From the NCBI RefSeq assembly GCF_030680395.1, contig NZ_JAUXVR010000008.1, forward strand, positions 1 through 64,000: a DNA stretch of 64,000 nt. The letters are read 5' to 3'. The notes beneath the pieces were generated by a model, which did not search any database, was not told where the DNA came from, and saw only the letters and a program-made list of their open reading frames with translations. The translations under genes and the position numbers were made by a program. The stretch comes from Methylobacter sp. GTDB lineage: Bacteria; Pseudomonadota; Gammaproteobacteria; Methylococcales; Methylomonadaceae. The first letter of the stretch is position 1, and the number at the start of each line of letters is the position of its first letter. Below are positions 27,901-34,606 of this stretch, piece after piece.

Positions 27901-28021
27901 CGGCTTTGAACATGCCTAGTTCAGGGCTATAGTCGCTGGCATTGCCTTCGGTATAGCCGCCTGTTTGTAGCAAGGATTCAATAATCGCCGTCTCGAAGGT
28001 GTTTTCTGATGTGATGTTCAC
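24989..28021 (-). CDS. hsdR: Type I restriction enzyme, HsdR (R subunit)
   Basis: 1010 residues, full-length. The nuclease domain shows D138 (VDLVLSLNG) and LELKN with E152 and K154, the PD-(D/E)xK core. The translocase follows: Walker A in QHSAGSGKSNSIAWLA (about 302-310), DEAH (410-413), then FFAFTATPK and the helicase C-terminal blocks (DKYQTGFDQPLLHTLYVDK, QTLSRLNRT). The C-terminal ~200 residues are the helical domain that docks on HsdM. It is the last gene of the operon and overlaps rhuM by 4 bases. Confidence 0.95.
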   Translation of the reverse strand: MNITSENTFETAIIESLLQTGGYTEGNASDYSPELGMFKAEVLHFLRDSQSKQWDKLAAIHGDDVENRLIQRLYKEMDLRGALDVIRNGIVDYGVRFKMAFFKPESGLNPDTLALYGQNRLKVIRQVYYSKKNTNSVDLVLSLNGLPVATLELKNRFTGQNTAHAKKQYAATRDNKELLFAFKKRALVHFAVDDEEVYMTTRIDGGKTYWLPFNKGYNFGAGNSPNPAGYRSDYLWRETLVKDSWLEIIGRFLHLQVEEFDFEGRTHKKEKLIFPRFHQLDVVRKITADAQNHGAGHNYLVQHSAGSGKSNSIAWLAYRLSGLHDAQDQRIFDSVIVVTDRRVLDSQLQNTIYQFEHKSGVVQRIDKDSQQLANAIGGGAHIIITTLQKFAFVIDKVGELPNRKYAVIIDEAHSSQGGEASKKMKAVLASGDMPGNSDDASPEVNEPYPEYDNDDGEVVDAQELVNQYVERSAAARGRQSNLSFFAFTATPKYKTLAVFGYQDAEGKPQPFHLYSMRQAIEEGFILDVLQNYTTYQLYFKLSKAIEDDPKINKKKAAQAIGRFVSLHPHNLAQKTEIIIEHFRQVVASKIGGRAKAMLVTGSRLHAKRYFEEFNRYIKEKGYERNIKILVAFSGKVVDDNFPDGVTEPQLTGFGEKQLPQVFAEDDYKILIVADKYQTGFDQPLLHTLYVDKALSGVKAVQTLSRLNRTAPGKEDTFVLDFVNDRQTILDSFQPYYEITTVGEEPDPNHLYDLKANLDERQIYLGSEIDVLAKIYFNPTTQMTARTQAQLYSFIDPAVDRYKAIETDDEKEEFKKSLCTWTNLYAFLAQIMPFREPEFEKFYAYAKLLLTKLPKRDFAESMKLTDEVAMEYYRLQKIKDGSIDLITGEEGELNGLTEAGIKRAKEEKAVLSEIIDVLNDRFGTEFEEADRLFFAQIEAELIGDTSLQIQAKVNKLDTFKYPFEAMFIDKLIERMDQNQEIFEKILENQSFGSLVKELMMKKVYARLNEEA

Positions 28022-29055
28022 TTTGAATCCTTACTGTCCGTATGTTTGCTTTTTGGTAGCTGCTTTATGATCTTTTCAAAAGCGCCATCCTGCTGGTCTG
28101 AATGCTGTATCCGCAATTGATGAAACTTGTCATATTCCTGTTCGGCGATCTGTTTGGCAAGTTGCTGAGAGACTTTTCCTGCATGGGTTAAGATTTCGCG
28201 ATCATTCAGCCCTAAAAAACCATCCAACTTTTTGATCCAATCCTGCATAGTCATTGGGATACGACGCATTGCCTGGCCTTCGGCAAACACAAGATATTGT
28301 TCTACCAGATTATTCAGTGCCGACAGTTCGTTTTCGTCCAGATAGTTTTTGGCAATCACCACATCTTGCTTGCGAACTTTTTCGCCGCGAAAATTGGTTA
28401 GCCCCATATTTAGTGACTCGGCATTGGCTCGCGCTTTAATAATTTCGGCTGCCGTCTGTCCGGTAATCGCCCAATGCAACTTGTTTTGTACCGCTTTAAA
28501 GAAAGTAATACTGGCATCCAGAGTGGGGTCATAATCCACGCTGGTCGCGTAAATATCGGTGATCTTTTGGTAAAAACGCTTTTCAGCGGTACGAATATCC
28601 TGAATGCGTTTAAGCAGCTCATCAAAATAATCAAACGGCTGATCCGGGTTCTTTAGACGTTCATCATCCAGCACAAAGCCTTTGATGATGTATTCCTGCA
28701 AGCGTTGCGTCGCCCATATACGAAATTTGGTTGCGACATGGCTTTTTACTCGATAGCCCACAGAAATAATCATATCCAGATTGTAATAATCAAGAGGCCG
28801 ATTCACCTGTCGTTTGCCTTCTTGGCGAACTGTCAAATAATTTTTGACAGTTGCTTCCGGTGCTAACTCTTCTTCTTCGTAAATACGATTAATGTGGTGG
28901 CTAATATTCTGTTTACTGGTCTGAAAAAGATCAGCCATTAATTGTTGCGTAAGCCAAACCGTTTCGTCTTCCAGCCGTACCTCAATTTTGGTTTGGCCGC
29001 CTTCGGTTTGATAAATGATGAATTGGGAGGCGTTGTGTGGAGTTGGATTACTCAT
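28018..29055 (-). CDS. RhuM family protein
   Basis: 345 residues of the RhuM (virulence RhuM) family, named after a Salmonella pathogenicity-island gene; its biochemical function is unknown. The N-terminal part ADLFQTSKQNISHHINRIYEEEEL reads like a winged-helix/KilA-N-type DNA-binding region. The family block PLDYYNLDMIISVGYRVKSHVATKFRIWATQRL is clear. The C-terminal half contains ANAESLNMGLTNFRG and KQDVVIAKNYLDENEL. Homologues are often found inside type I restriction loci, as here. It overlaps both neighbours by four bases, so it is made together with HsdR and the Ntn-hydrolase-like protein. Confidence 0.85.
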   Translation of the reverse strand: MSNPTPHNASQFIIYQTEGGQTKIEVRLEDETVWLTQQLMADLFQTSKQNISHHINRIYEEEELAPEATVKNYLTVRQEGKRQVNRPLDYYNLDMIISVGYRVKSHVATKFRIWATQRLQEYIIKGFVLDDERLKNPDQPFDYFDELLKRIQDIRTAEKRFYQKITDIYATSVDYDPTLDASITFFKAVQNKLHWAITGQTAAEIIKARANAESLNMGLTNFRGEKVRKQDVVIAKNYLDENELSALNNLVEQYLVFAEGQAMRRIPMTMQDWIKKLDGFLGLNDREILTHAGKVSQQLAKQIAEQEYDKFHQLRIQHSDQQDGAFEKIIKQLPKSKHTDSKDSK

Positions 29056-30035
29056 TCAGCTTGCTCCTCCTCGGTATTTTGTTGTTGACGCTCCATAAAC
29101 TGGCTGTAAGCAATTTGATCGATAATCGCTTTGAGCAGAGATCTGTCCCGTTTACTAAGCCCTGTCTTCAGCTGCCCTTCCGGGTAGCACTTGAGCAAAA
29201 AATCCGTATGATCCCCGTACACATCTTTGTCGATAGGTGAGAGCATTTCAGGTAGGGTATCTTCCAATATCTCGCCGGTGTCCGGGTCAACGAATTTCAC
29301 TGCCGGATTATTCTCCGTGCTGACATCCTTGCCCAAAAAAGTTTTCTTGCCACTGACAGAGGGCCAATACACGCCTAAAAATTCGGTTGCACCGGGCGGA
29401 TGAATTTTTGCGAGTTGCACCGCGCCATCAATACCGGAATAGGAGGTATCAGGAATCATCTCGATCAATACCTTAAACGGTTCCATATCAAAGCGACGGG
29501 ATAACGTTTTGCCGGATTTGCTAATCTGATCGACTAGCAGTTCCTGGGATTTCTCCAGCTCATCGCCAATAAAGCAATAAAGCATATCATCGCCATTAGT
29601 TTCGTCATGAACGAAAGCACCGGCTTCGTGGTTGTATTCGAGCTTCCAGAGTTTGAATTGATTGGTTTTCCACGACCAGCCGCCAAATAGAAACTGAAAA
29701 TCGCCCAGCACATTCCTGAATTCTTGTGTGCCGTAATCGGTGATTGAGTGGCAAAGCGAAGTAAATAGCCGCGTTAAATAATCCAGAACCTCAGTAATAT
29801 CCGTGTGCGAGTTAGACAAGTGTTCGTCAAACTTAATGGAGGTGATCAAATTTAAAATCAGCGGATAAGTACGATTGGTTTCACCGGCAAAACATATTAG
29901 GCAATCTTTCCTCGGCAGTTCAAATAACTTAACGCCGGAATGCCAACGCTCGCCACCGGACAGGCAGCTGTCGGTTGCAAAGATTAGCTCTTGCTCTTTA
30001 TTGATTTCGCGTAGCCAGGCAACACATAAAGTCAT
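29052..30035 (-). CDS. Proteasome/HslV-like Ntn-hydrolase protein in type I R-M operon
   Basis: 327 residues. The start MTLCVAW would leave an N-terminal Thr2 after removal of Met, as in HslV (MTTIVSV). D22 in FATDSCLSGG and K36 in SGVKLFELP sit where HslV has Asp17 and Lys33. The next block, CLICFAGETNRTYPLI, matches GFAGGTADAFTLF of HslV. Later segments keep the order of the fold: a second-sheet strand (FLFGGWSWKTNQFKLWKLEY), DDMLYCFIGDELEKSQELL (compare IAIGSGGPYAQAAA), and SGIDGAVQLAKIH. A C-terminal extension of ~90 residues (acidic, then basic) is not part of that fold. Identification is by eye; the alignment to HslV is from memory of the family. It is translationally coupled to hsdS and rhuM. 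The function in the operon is unknown. Confidence 0.7.
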   Translation of the reverse strand: MTLCVAWLREINKEQELIFATDSCLSGGERWHSGVKLFELPRKDCLICFAGETNRTYPLILNLITSIKFDEHLSNSHTDITEVLDYLTRLFTSLCHSITDYGTQEFRNVLGDFQFLFGGWSWKTNQFKLWKLEYNHEAGAFVHDETNGDDMLYCFIGDELEKSQELLVDQISKSGKTLSRRFDMEPFKVLIEMIPDTSYSGIDGAVQLAKIHPPGATEFLGVYWPSVSGKKTFLGKDVSTENNPAVKFVDPDTGEILEDTLPEMLSPIDKDVYGDHTDFLLKCYPEGQLKTGLSKRDRSLLKAIIDQIAYSQFMERQQQNTEEEQAE

Positions 30036-31291
30036 AAAGCCATCTCCTTGTCTAACAGATGCGATACCTTGATTTTGCCGGTGACCACTTCGGAAATCAG
30101 CGCGGTGCGATACTCTTTTTGCAGCTCGATAATGTGTTGGGTTTTGGCGATTTTAGCATCGACGCGGGCAATTTCGGTTTCTATGAGCTGTACAATAGAT
30201 TGCTGGTCGCAAATTGACGGTAAAGGTAAGGGGGTATTTCTTAGAGTGTGGAGAGAAAGATTCTTGATCGTTGTTCCACTGAAGGAGTCTTCAAAATAAT
30301 TTAAGACATATTGAGTTTGCAACGCGTAGTACAAAAAAAGATTGTAAATTTTTTCTTTTATTTCTATGTAAGCAGCGCTTTTGCCAAAAATAACCTTCTC
30401 TCCGTTGTAAATTGCCAAATTCCCTATAGTTCCATTCAACGAGATAAGAATAGAGCCAACGTTTAGATCAATTTTGTATTTCTCATATTCCCCAATTGGA
30501 ACTGATAGAGTATTCTCTGTAATAGAGATTTTTCGACCAGATAGATTCATCCCATTAATAAAAAATATTCCTGTTCCACTTATATAATTTGGCGTGGTAT
30601 GGATACCATCACCAATTTTATAAGTCTCATACTTCAACTTCTTAATCTCCCAACCCTCAGGTATTTCGCCAAGCCAGTTGATACCGGTATCTTTGAATGT
30701 GACGTTGGGGGCAACACCTTGGGTCACGGCTTGATTGATTATGGCGGTTTTTTCTTCTTGATACAGCTCGATTAATCTTTGTTTTTGGGCAATCAGGGCG
30801 TCTATTTCCGCCGTCTTGCGGTCAAGGTAGTTGGCGATGGCGGCTTGTTCATCTTGGGGAGGTAAAAAAATATACTGCTCTTTAATCATTGAAGATGTAA
30901 TCAATGGTTGAGCATTTTTGTTTGCTAATTTATTCAGATCTAAGGCGGTCATAAAAAACTCAATATACTTGCTATTGCCAGAAGCATACGCGAGCAGAGC
31001 GTTATCACTAATCCACTTTTTTCCTGAAATAAATCTAATATTTCCGCATTTCGCACCAACTCTACCAATTACAAAAACATCATCATCATTGTTAAATTCT
31101 GTCGTATAGCCAACTAAACCATTTCCGCCATAAACTGGATAATCGCCAAAATCTTTTATCTCTTCTGATTTAATGCCTTCACCGTTGCTTATCGACAAAA
31201 TATACTTCAGCTTCTTAACCGCCCACTCCTTAGGAATCTCTCCAATCCACTCAACCCCACTGCCTTTATATGATTCGTAGCGTTCCATCAA
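30032..31291 (-). CDS. hsdS: Type I restriction-modification specificity subunit HsdS
   Basis: 419 residues, two target-recognition domains in tandem. Each opens with a similar phrase (GVEWIGEIPKEWAVKKLKYI at about 12, GINWLGEIPEGWEIKKLKYE at about 205). Each ends with a conserved helix (DEQAAIANYLDRKTAEIDALIAQKQRLIELYQEEKTAII and CDQQSIVQLIETEIARVDAKIAKTQHIIELQKEYRTALI), the spacer coiled coils that set the gap in the bipartite target. The target sequence cannot be read from this. The recognition domains are richer in A+T and in Lys, Ile and Asn than the flanks, as is common for exchangeable HsdS domains. The second codon is also ATG. Confidence 0.93.
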   Translation of the reverse strand: MMERYESYKGSGVEWIGEIPKEWAVKKLKYILSISNGEGIKSEEIKDFGDYPVYGGNGLVGYTTEFNNDDDVFVIGRVGAKCGNIRFISGKKWISDNALLAYASGNSKYIEFFMTALDLNKLANKNAQPLITSSMIKEQYIFLPPQDEQAAIANYLDRKTAEIDALIAQKQRLIELYQEEKTAIINQAVTQGVAPNVTFKDTGINWLGEIPEGWEIKKLKYETYKIGDGIHTTPNYISGTGIFFINGMNLSGRKISITENTLSVPIGEYEKYKIDLNVGSILISLNGTIGNLAIYNGEKVIFGKSAAYIEIKEKIYNLFLYYALQTQYVLNYFEDSFSGTTIKNLSLHTLRNTPLPLPSICDQQSIVQLIETEIARVDAKIAKTQHIIELQKEYRTALISEVVTGKIKVSHLLDKEMAL

Positions 31292-33099
31292 TCCAGCACC
31301 TTCTTTTCCAACTCCAAACTACTCGCTTCCAGCGCCAGAATGTCGGCTTTGATCTCGGCCAGTGAACGCAGGGGTTTGAACTCGTAAAAGTATTTGGTGA
31401 AGTTGATCTCGAAGCCGGTTTTGGTTTTGCTTTCGTCAACCCAGGCCTCGGGCAGGTGGGGTTTCACCTCTCGCTCAAAATATTCCTCAATGCTTTGCGG
31501 GATCAGCTTGCCATCATGGGCTTTCTGTAAAAATGGGATGTTTTCATAATCGCGCAGGCTGCTATCGGCTTTAGGCTTGCCATCGCGGCCCTTGATGATG
31601 TTGCCGTTGTCATCTTTGTCCGGCTGCTCTACGGTGACGCGCCAGTAGCCGAAAAATTCGTTGGGCAGGATTTTGACGAATTCGCTTTCTTCAAAATCGC
31701 CGTAGAGTTTGGTGATAAAGCCGATGCCTTTGCTTTCGCCGTTTTCGGGGATTTGCTTGCGCTTGTTGCCCAGGGAGCGCGGCATCTTTTCCCAGAAACG
31801 GTTGTAGTCACGCTTGCCGGTTTTCATCAGCTCTTCATCTTTGTTGCCGGTGGCATTGATCAGCTGGATTTTGCCTTTGCGCTCGGCGCTTTTGTGGTTG
31901 TTGAGTATCCAGATGTAGGTGGAAATGCCGGTATTGTAAAACAGCTGGTCGGGCAGGGCGATAATGGCTTCCAGCCAGTCGTTTTCGATGATCCATTGGC
32001 GGATGTTGCTTTCGCCGTTGCCTGCTTGTCCGGTAAACAGCGGCGAGCCGTTGAAGACAATACCGATGCGGCTGCCGCCGTTTTCGCGCGGCTTCATTTT
32101 GGCGATCATGTGCTGCAAAAACAGTAAAGAGCCGTCATTGATGCGCGGCAAGCCAGCGCCGAAGCGTCCGGCGTAGCCTAAGTTGGCGTGTTCGTCTGTG
32201 ATGATTTTCTGGGCTTTTTTCCAGTCCACTCCAAAGGGCGGATTGGAGAGCATGTAATCGAACTTTTCATCCCGAAGCCCGTCCACGGTAAAGGTGTTGC
32301 CGAATTTGATGTTGGCGGGGTTCTGCCCCTTGATCAGCATGTCGGATTTACAAATAGCGTAGGATTCGGGGTTGATCTCCTGTCCGAACACTTCCAGCTT
32401 GGCATTGGGGTTAAAGTCTGTCAGGTGGTGTTCACCGACAGAGAGCATGCCGCCGGTGCCGCAGGCCGGGTCGTACAGGGTTTTGACAATACCGGCTTGA
32501 GTCAGTGACTGATGGTCGGCATTGAACAATACATTGACCATCAGCTTGATTACTTCTCTGGGCGTGAAGTGCTCCCCGGCTGTCTCGTTGGATTGCTCGG
32601 CAAAACGCCGGATCAGGTCTTCAAACACATAGCCCATGTGCATGGTGTCCATGTCAGCCAGATCAATTTCGGCAAATTTTTTCACCACTTGAAACAGGAT
32701 GTCCGCCTTAGGATCGTCCATGCGTTCGATCTGATCGTCGAAATTAAAATACTCGATAATCTCACGGGCAGAAGCCGAATAGCCGTTGATGTGGTTACGC
32801 AGGTTGGCGGCAATGTGGCTGGGGTCGGCCAGCAGCTTGGCAAAATCGAACGGGCTGCGATTGTGAAAATTTGCCCCGGCTATTTTGTTTAAGGTGAGAT
32901 CTTTGGCGCTATCGGAGAGTTTTTCAACTTTAGGCAGGGTATCCAGTACCTTTTGTTTGTTCGGTGCTAATACGCAATCCAGTCGGCGCAAGACCGTCAT
33001 CGGCAAAATCACCTTGCCGTAATCGGACTGTCTGTAATCGCCACGTAACAGGTTCGCCACTTCCCATATTAGGTTGGCTTTATCTTTGAAATTGGTCAT
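31288..33099 (-). CDS. hsdM: Type I N6-adenine methyltransferase HsdM
   Basis: 603 residues from ATG 33099 (MTNFKDKANLIWEVANLLRGDYRQSDYGKVILP), which is where family members start and which has GAGAG close upstream. An in-frame ATG at 33132 adds 11 residues, lacks a ribosome-binding site and lies inside an attC-like palindrome. The helical N-terminal domain is followed by the SAM motif DPACGTGG (210-217) and the catalytic NPPF (286-289). The C-terminal region pairs with HsdS. It is the first gene of the operon. Its 3' end overlaps hsdS by four bases. Confidence 0.93.
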   Translation of the reverse strand: MTNFKDKANLIWEVANLLRGDYRQSDYGKVILPMTVLRRLDCVLAPNKQKVLDTLPKVEKLSDSAKDLTLNKIAGANFHNRSPFDFAKLLADPSHIAANLRNHINGYSASAREIIEYFNFDDQIERMDDPKADILFQVVKKFAEIDLADMDTMHMGYVFEDLIRRFAEQSNETAGEHFTPREVIKLMVNVLFNADHQSLTQAGIVKTLYDPACGTGGMLSVGEHHLTDFNPNAKLEVFGQEINPESYAICKSDMLIKGQNPANIKFGNTFTVDGLRDEKFDYMLSNPPFGVDWKKAQKIITDEHANLGYAGRFGAGLPRINDGSLLFLQHMIAKMKPRENGGSRIGIVFNGSPLFTGQAGNGESNIRQWIIENDWLEAIIALPDQLFYNTGISTYIWILNNHKSAERKGKIQLINATGNKDEELMKTGKRDYNRFWEKMPRSLGNKRKQIPENGESKGIGFITKLYGDFEESEFVKILPNEFFGYWRVTVEQPDKDDNGNIIKGRDGKPKADSSLRDYENIPFLQKAHDGKLIPQSIEEYFEREVKPHLPEAWVDESKTKTGFEINFTKYFYEFKPLRSLAEIKADILALEASSLELEKKVLD

Positions 33100-33128
33100 T
33101 TGCTCTCGTGATGGATGATGTTGTTTAC

Positions 33129-33199
33129 ACATAACGTAGAGCTGATCTGCGAGCTACGAAGCGCCGATGTAGCGAGTCGAATTGAGCGGCATGTTATGT
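33129..33199 (-). repeat. attC-like imperfect palindrome at the 5' edge of hsdM
   Basis: The outer boxes ACATAAC (33129-33135) and GTTATGT (33193-33199) pair perfectly. They are followed inward by 5 unpaired bases on each side, a second short pairing (GCT.. with AGC..) offset by an extra base, and an inner GCTAC/GTAGC hairpin. This layout of two box pairs with an unpaired spacer is that of integron attC sites. The boxes deviate from RYYYAAC/GTTRRRY at one position. No integrase gene is in view. Confidence 0.35.
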
Positions 33200-33270
33200 C
33201 TGTTACTGGTTTGCTTCATGCTCATAGGAGTCAAGCATAGAAGCTAATTCTGCTTTGCCATATTATGCGC

Positions 33271-33310
33271 AAGATCGTCATGCCCGCTTCCCTGTCGGGA
33301 TGACGATCTT
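33271..33310. repeat. Imperfect palindrome after ispA
   Basis: AAGATCGTCATGCCCGC and GTCGGGATGACGATCTT pair over 11 outer bases and imperfectly inside. It lies 35 bases past the ispA stop, so it may serve as its terminator; no U-run. The CGTCAT...ATGACG arms look REP-like. Confidence 0.5.
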
Positions 33311-33344
33311 GGAAAAATTGATCATGTAATCTGACAAAATGGGA

Positions 33345-34241
33345 TTAATGATTCCGTTGAATAATATAAAGCGATAAATCCCGCAATAAGTCGGCTTCGT
33401 TGCCGAAAATACTCAAGTTGTCCAACGCTTGCTCATGCAGTTCCTGAGCTTTTTGTTTGGCTCCGGCCATACCCAACAGGGCAGGATAGGTGGGTTTGTT
33501 GTTATCCTGATCTTTGCCTTGGGTTTTACCCAGTGTTGCGGTATCGCTTTCTTCGTCGAGAATGTCATCCTTAACCTGAAACGATAGGCCTATGCACTTG
33601 GCATAATTATCCAGTTTCTTGGCAACATTGAGATCTATATCTGCTTTTGCCAGCGTTGCCATATTGACGCTGGCTCGGATCAATGCGCCGGTTTTATGGA
33701 TATGCATGTTTTCAAGTTCGGGCAGTGTCAAGCTGGTTCCGACTGATTCCAGATCGATAGCCTGACCGCCAACCATGCCTTGAGAGCCGCTGGCTTTGGT
33801 TAACGCAATGATCATTTTCAAACGGCCTTCAGCGGTTGCGGTGATGCTGGGATCATTGGCCAGTATCTCAAAAGCCAAAGCCTGCAGCGCATCGCCGGTT
33901 AAAATTGCGGTCGCTTCATCAAAAGCGACATGACAGGTAGCTTTGCCGCGTCTGAGATCGTCATCGTCCATCGCAGGAAGATCGTCATGAATCAAAGAAT
34001 AAACGTGTATGAATTCGACAGCACAAGCCGGGCCATCCAATGCTTCAGGAGCTATGCCCAGCGTTTTTCCGGTGCAGTAAGTCAGCATCGGGCGCATACG
34101 CTTGCCGCCGTCCAGCACGCTGTAGCGCATCGCCCGATGCAGTTTTTGCGGCAGTATGTTCTCGCTGGGCAGGCGAGCATCTAAAGCTCTTTCTACACGG
34201 TTTTGACAAAAATCAAGATAGTCTTTTAACGCATTACTCAT
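33345..34241 (-). CDS. ispA: (2E,6E)-farnesyl diphosphate synthase
   Basis: 298 residues from ATG 34241 ([11 protein letters not shown]), which overlaps the xseB stop by 8 bases; the longer frame would run through xseB. First aspartate-rich motif in [20 protein letters not shown], second in [17 protein letters not shown] binds the isoprenyl diphosphate. It condenses isopentenyl diphosphate with dimethylallyl and geranyl diphosphate for quinones and undecaprenyl carriers. dxr and uppS in the same window belong to the same isoprenoid route. In many bacteria dxs follows; here a restriction operon does. Confidence 0.93.
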   Translation of the reverse strand: MSNALKDYLDFCQNRVERALDARLPSENILPQKLHRAMRYSVLDGGKRMRPMLTYCTGKTLGIAPEALDGPACAVEFIHVYSLIHDDLPAMDDDDLRRGKATCHVAFDEATAILTGDALQALAFEILANDPSITATAEGRLKMIIALTKASGSQGMVGGQAIDLESVGTSLTLPELENMHIHKTGALIRASVNMATLAKADIDLNVAKKLDNYAKCIGLSFQVKDDILDEESDTATLGKTQGKDQDNNKPTYPALLGMAGAKQKAQELHEQALDNLSIFGNEADLLRDLSLYIIQRNH

Positions 34242-34467
34242 CGGTAAATGGCTCCAGGGTTTGAGTGCCGTTTTTTTCAATTAGAATTTGAACTTTTTGC
34301 TCGGCCTCTTGCAGGGCTTTTTGACAGGTTCGGGTCAGGTTAACCCCGCGTTCAAATGACTTTAACGATTCTTCGAGTGAAATATCGCCTTGTTCAAGCT
34401 GGGTAACCAGCTGCTCAAGTTCTGCGAGAGAATCTTCAAATAAAGTCGTGGTTTTCTTTTTCGGCAT
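34234..34467 (-). CDS. xseB: Exodeoxyribonuclease VII small subunit
   Basis: 77 residues, all helical. It carries the family phrase [54 protein letters not shown]. XseB binds XseA, which is not in the window, to make the single-strand-specific exonuclease VII. The xseB-ispA pair is conserved in gammaproteobacteria. Divergent from parE. Confidence 0.93.
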   Translation of the reverse strand: MPKKKTTTLFEDSLAELEQLVTQLEQGDISLEESLKSFERGVNLTRTCQKALQEAEQKVQILIEKNGTQTLEPFTDE

Positions 34468-34509
34468 GAGATAAAAATATTTTTAATGATACGATGTATA
34501 AACGAAGGT

Positions 34510-34561
34510 GCAAGGTTAAAGACAAGTGCAAGGTTTTTTCGCCTTGTACCTTTAACCTTGC
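34510..34561. repeat. Long imperfect hairpin between xseB and parE
   Basis: The outer arms GCAAGGTTAAAG (34510-34521) and CTTTAACCTTGC (34550-34561) are perfect. Inside, GTGCAAGG and CCTTGTAC nearly continue the stem across TTTTTTCG. It lies in the divergent promoter region. A similar but looser layout occurs at 52430-52506. Confidence 0.6.
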
Positions 34562-34606
34562 GCCTTTGTATTATATATGAAATTGAATTGTGAGTGATCA
34601 GGAAGT

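Noticed and set aside
31753-32127. Plus-strand frames opposite hsdM
   Set aside because: Antisense shadows of the methyltransferase.
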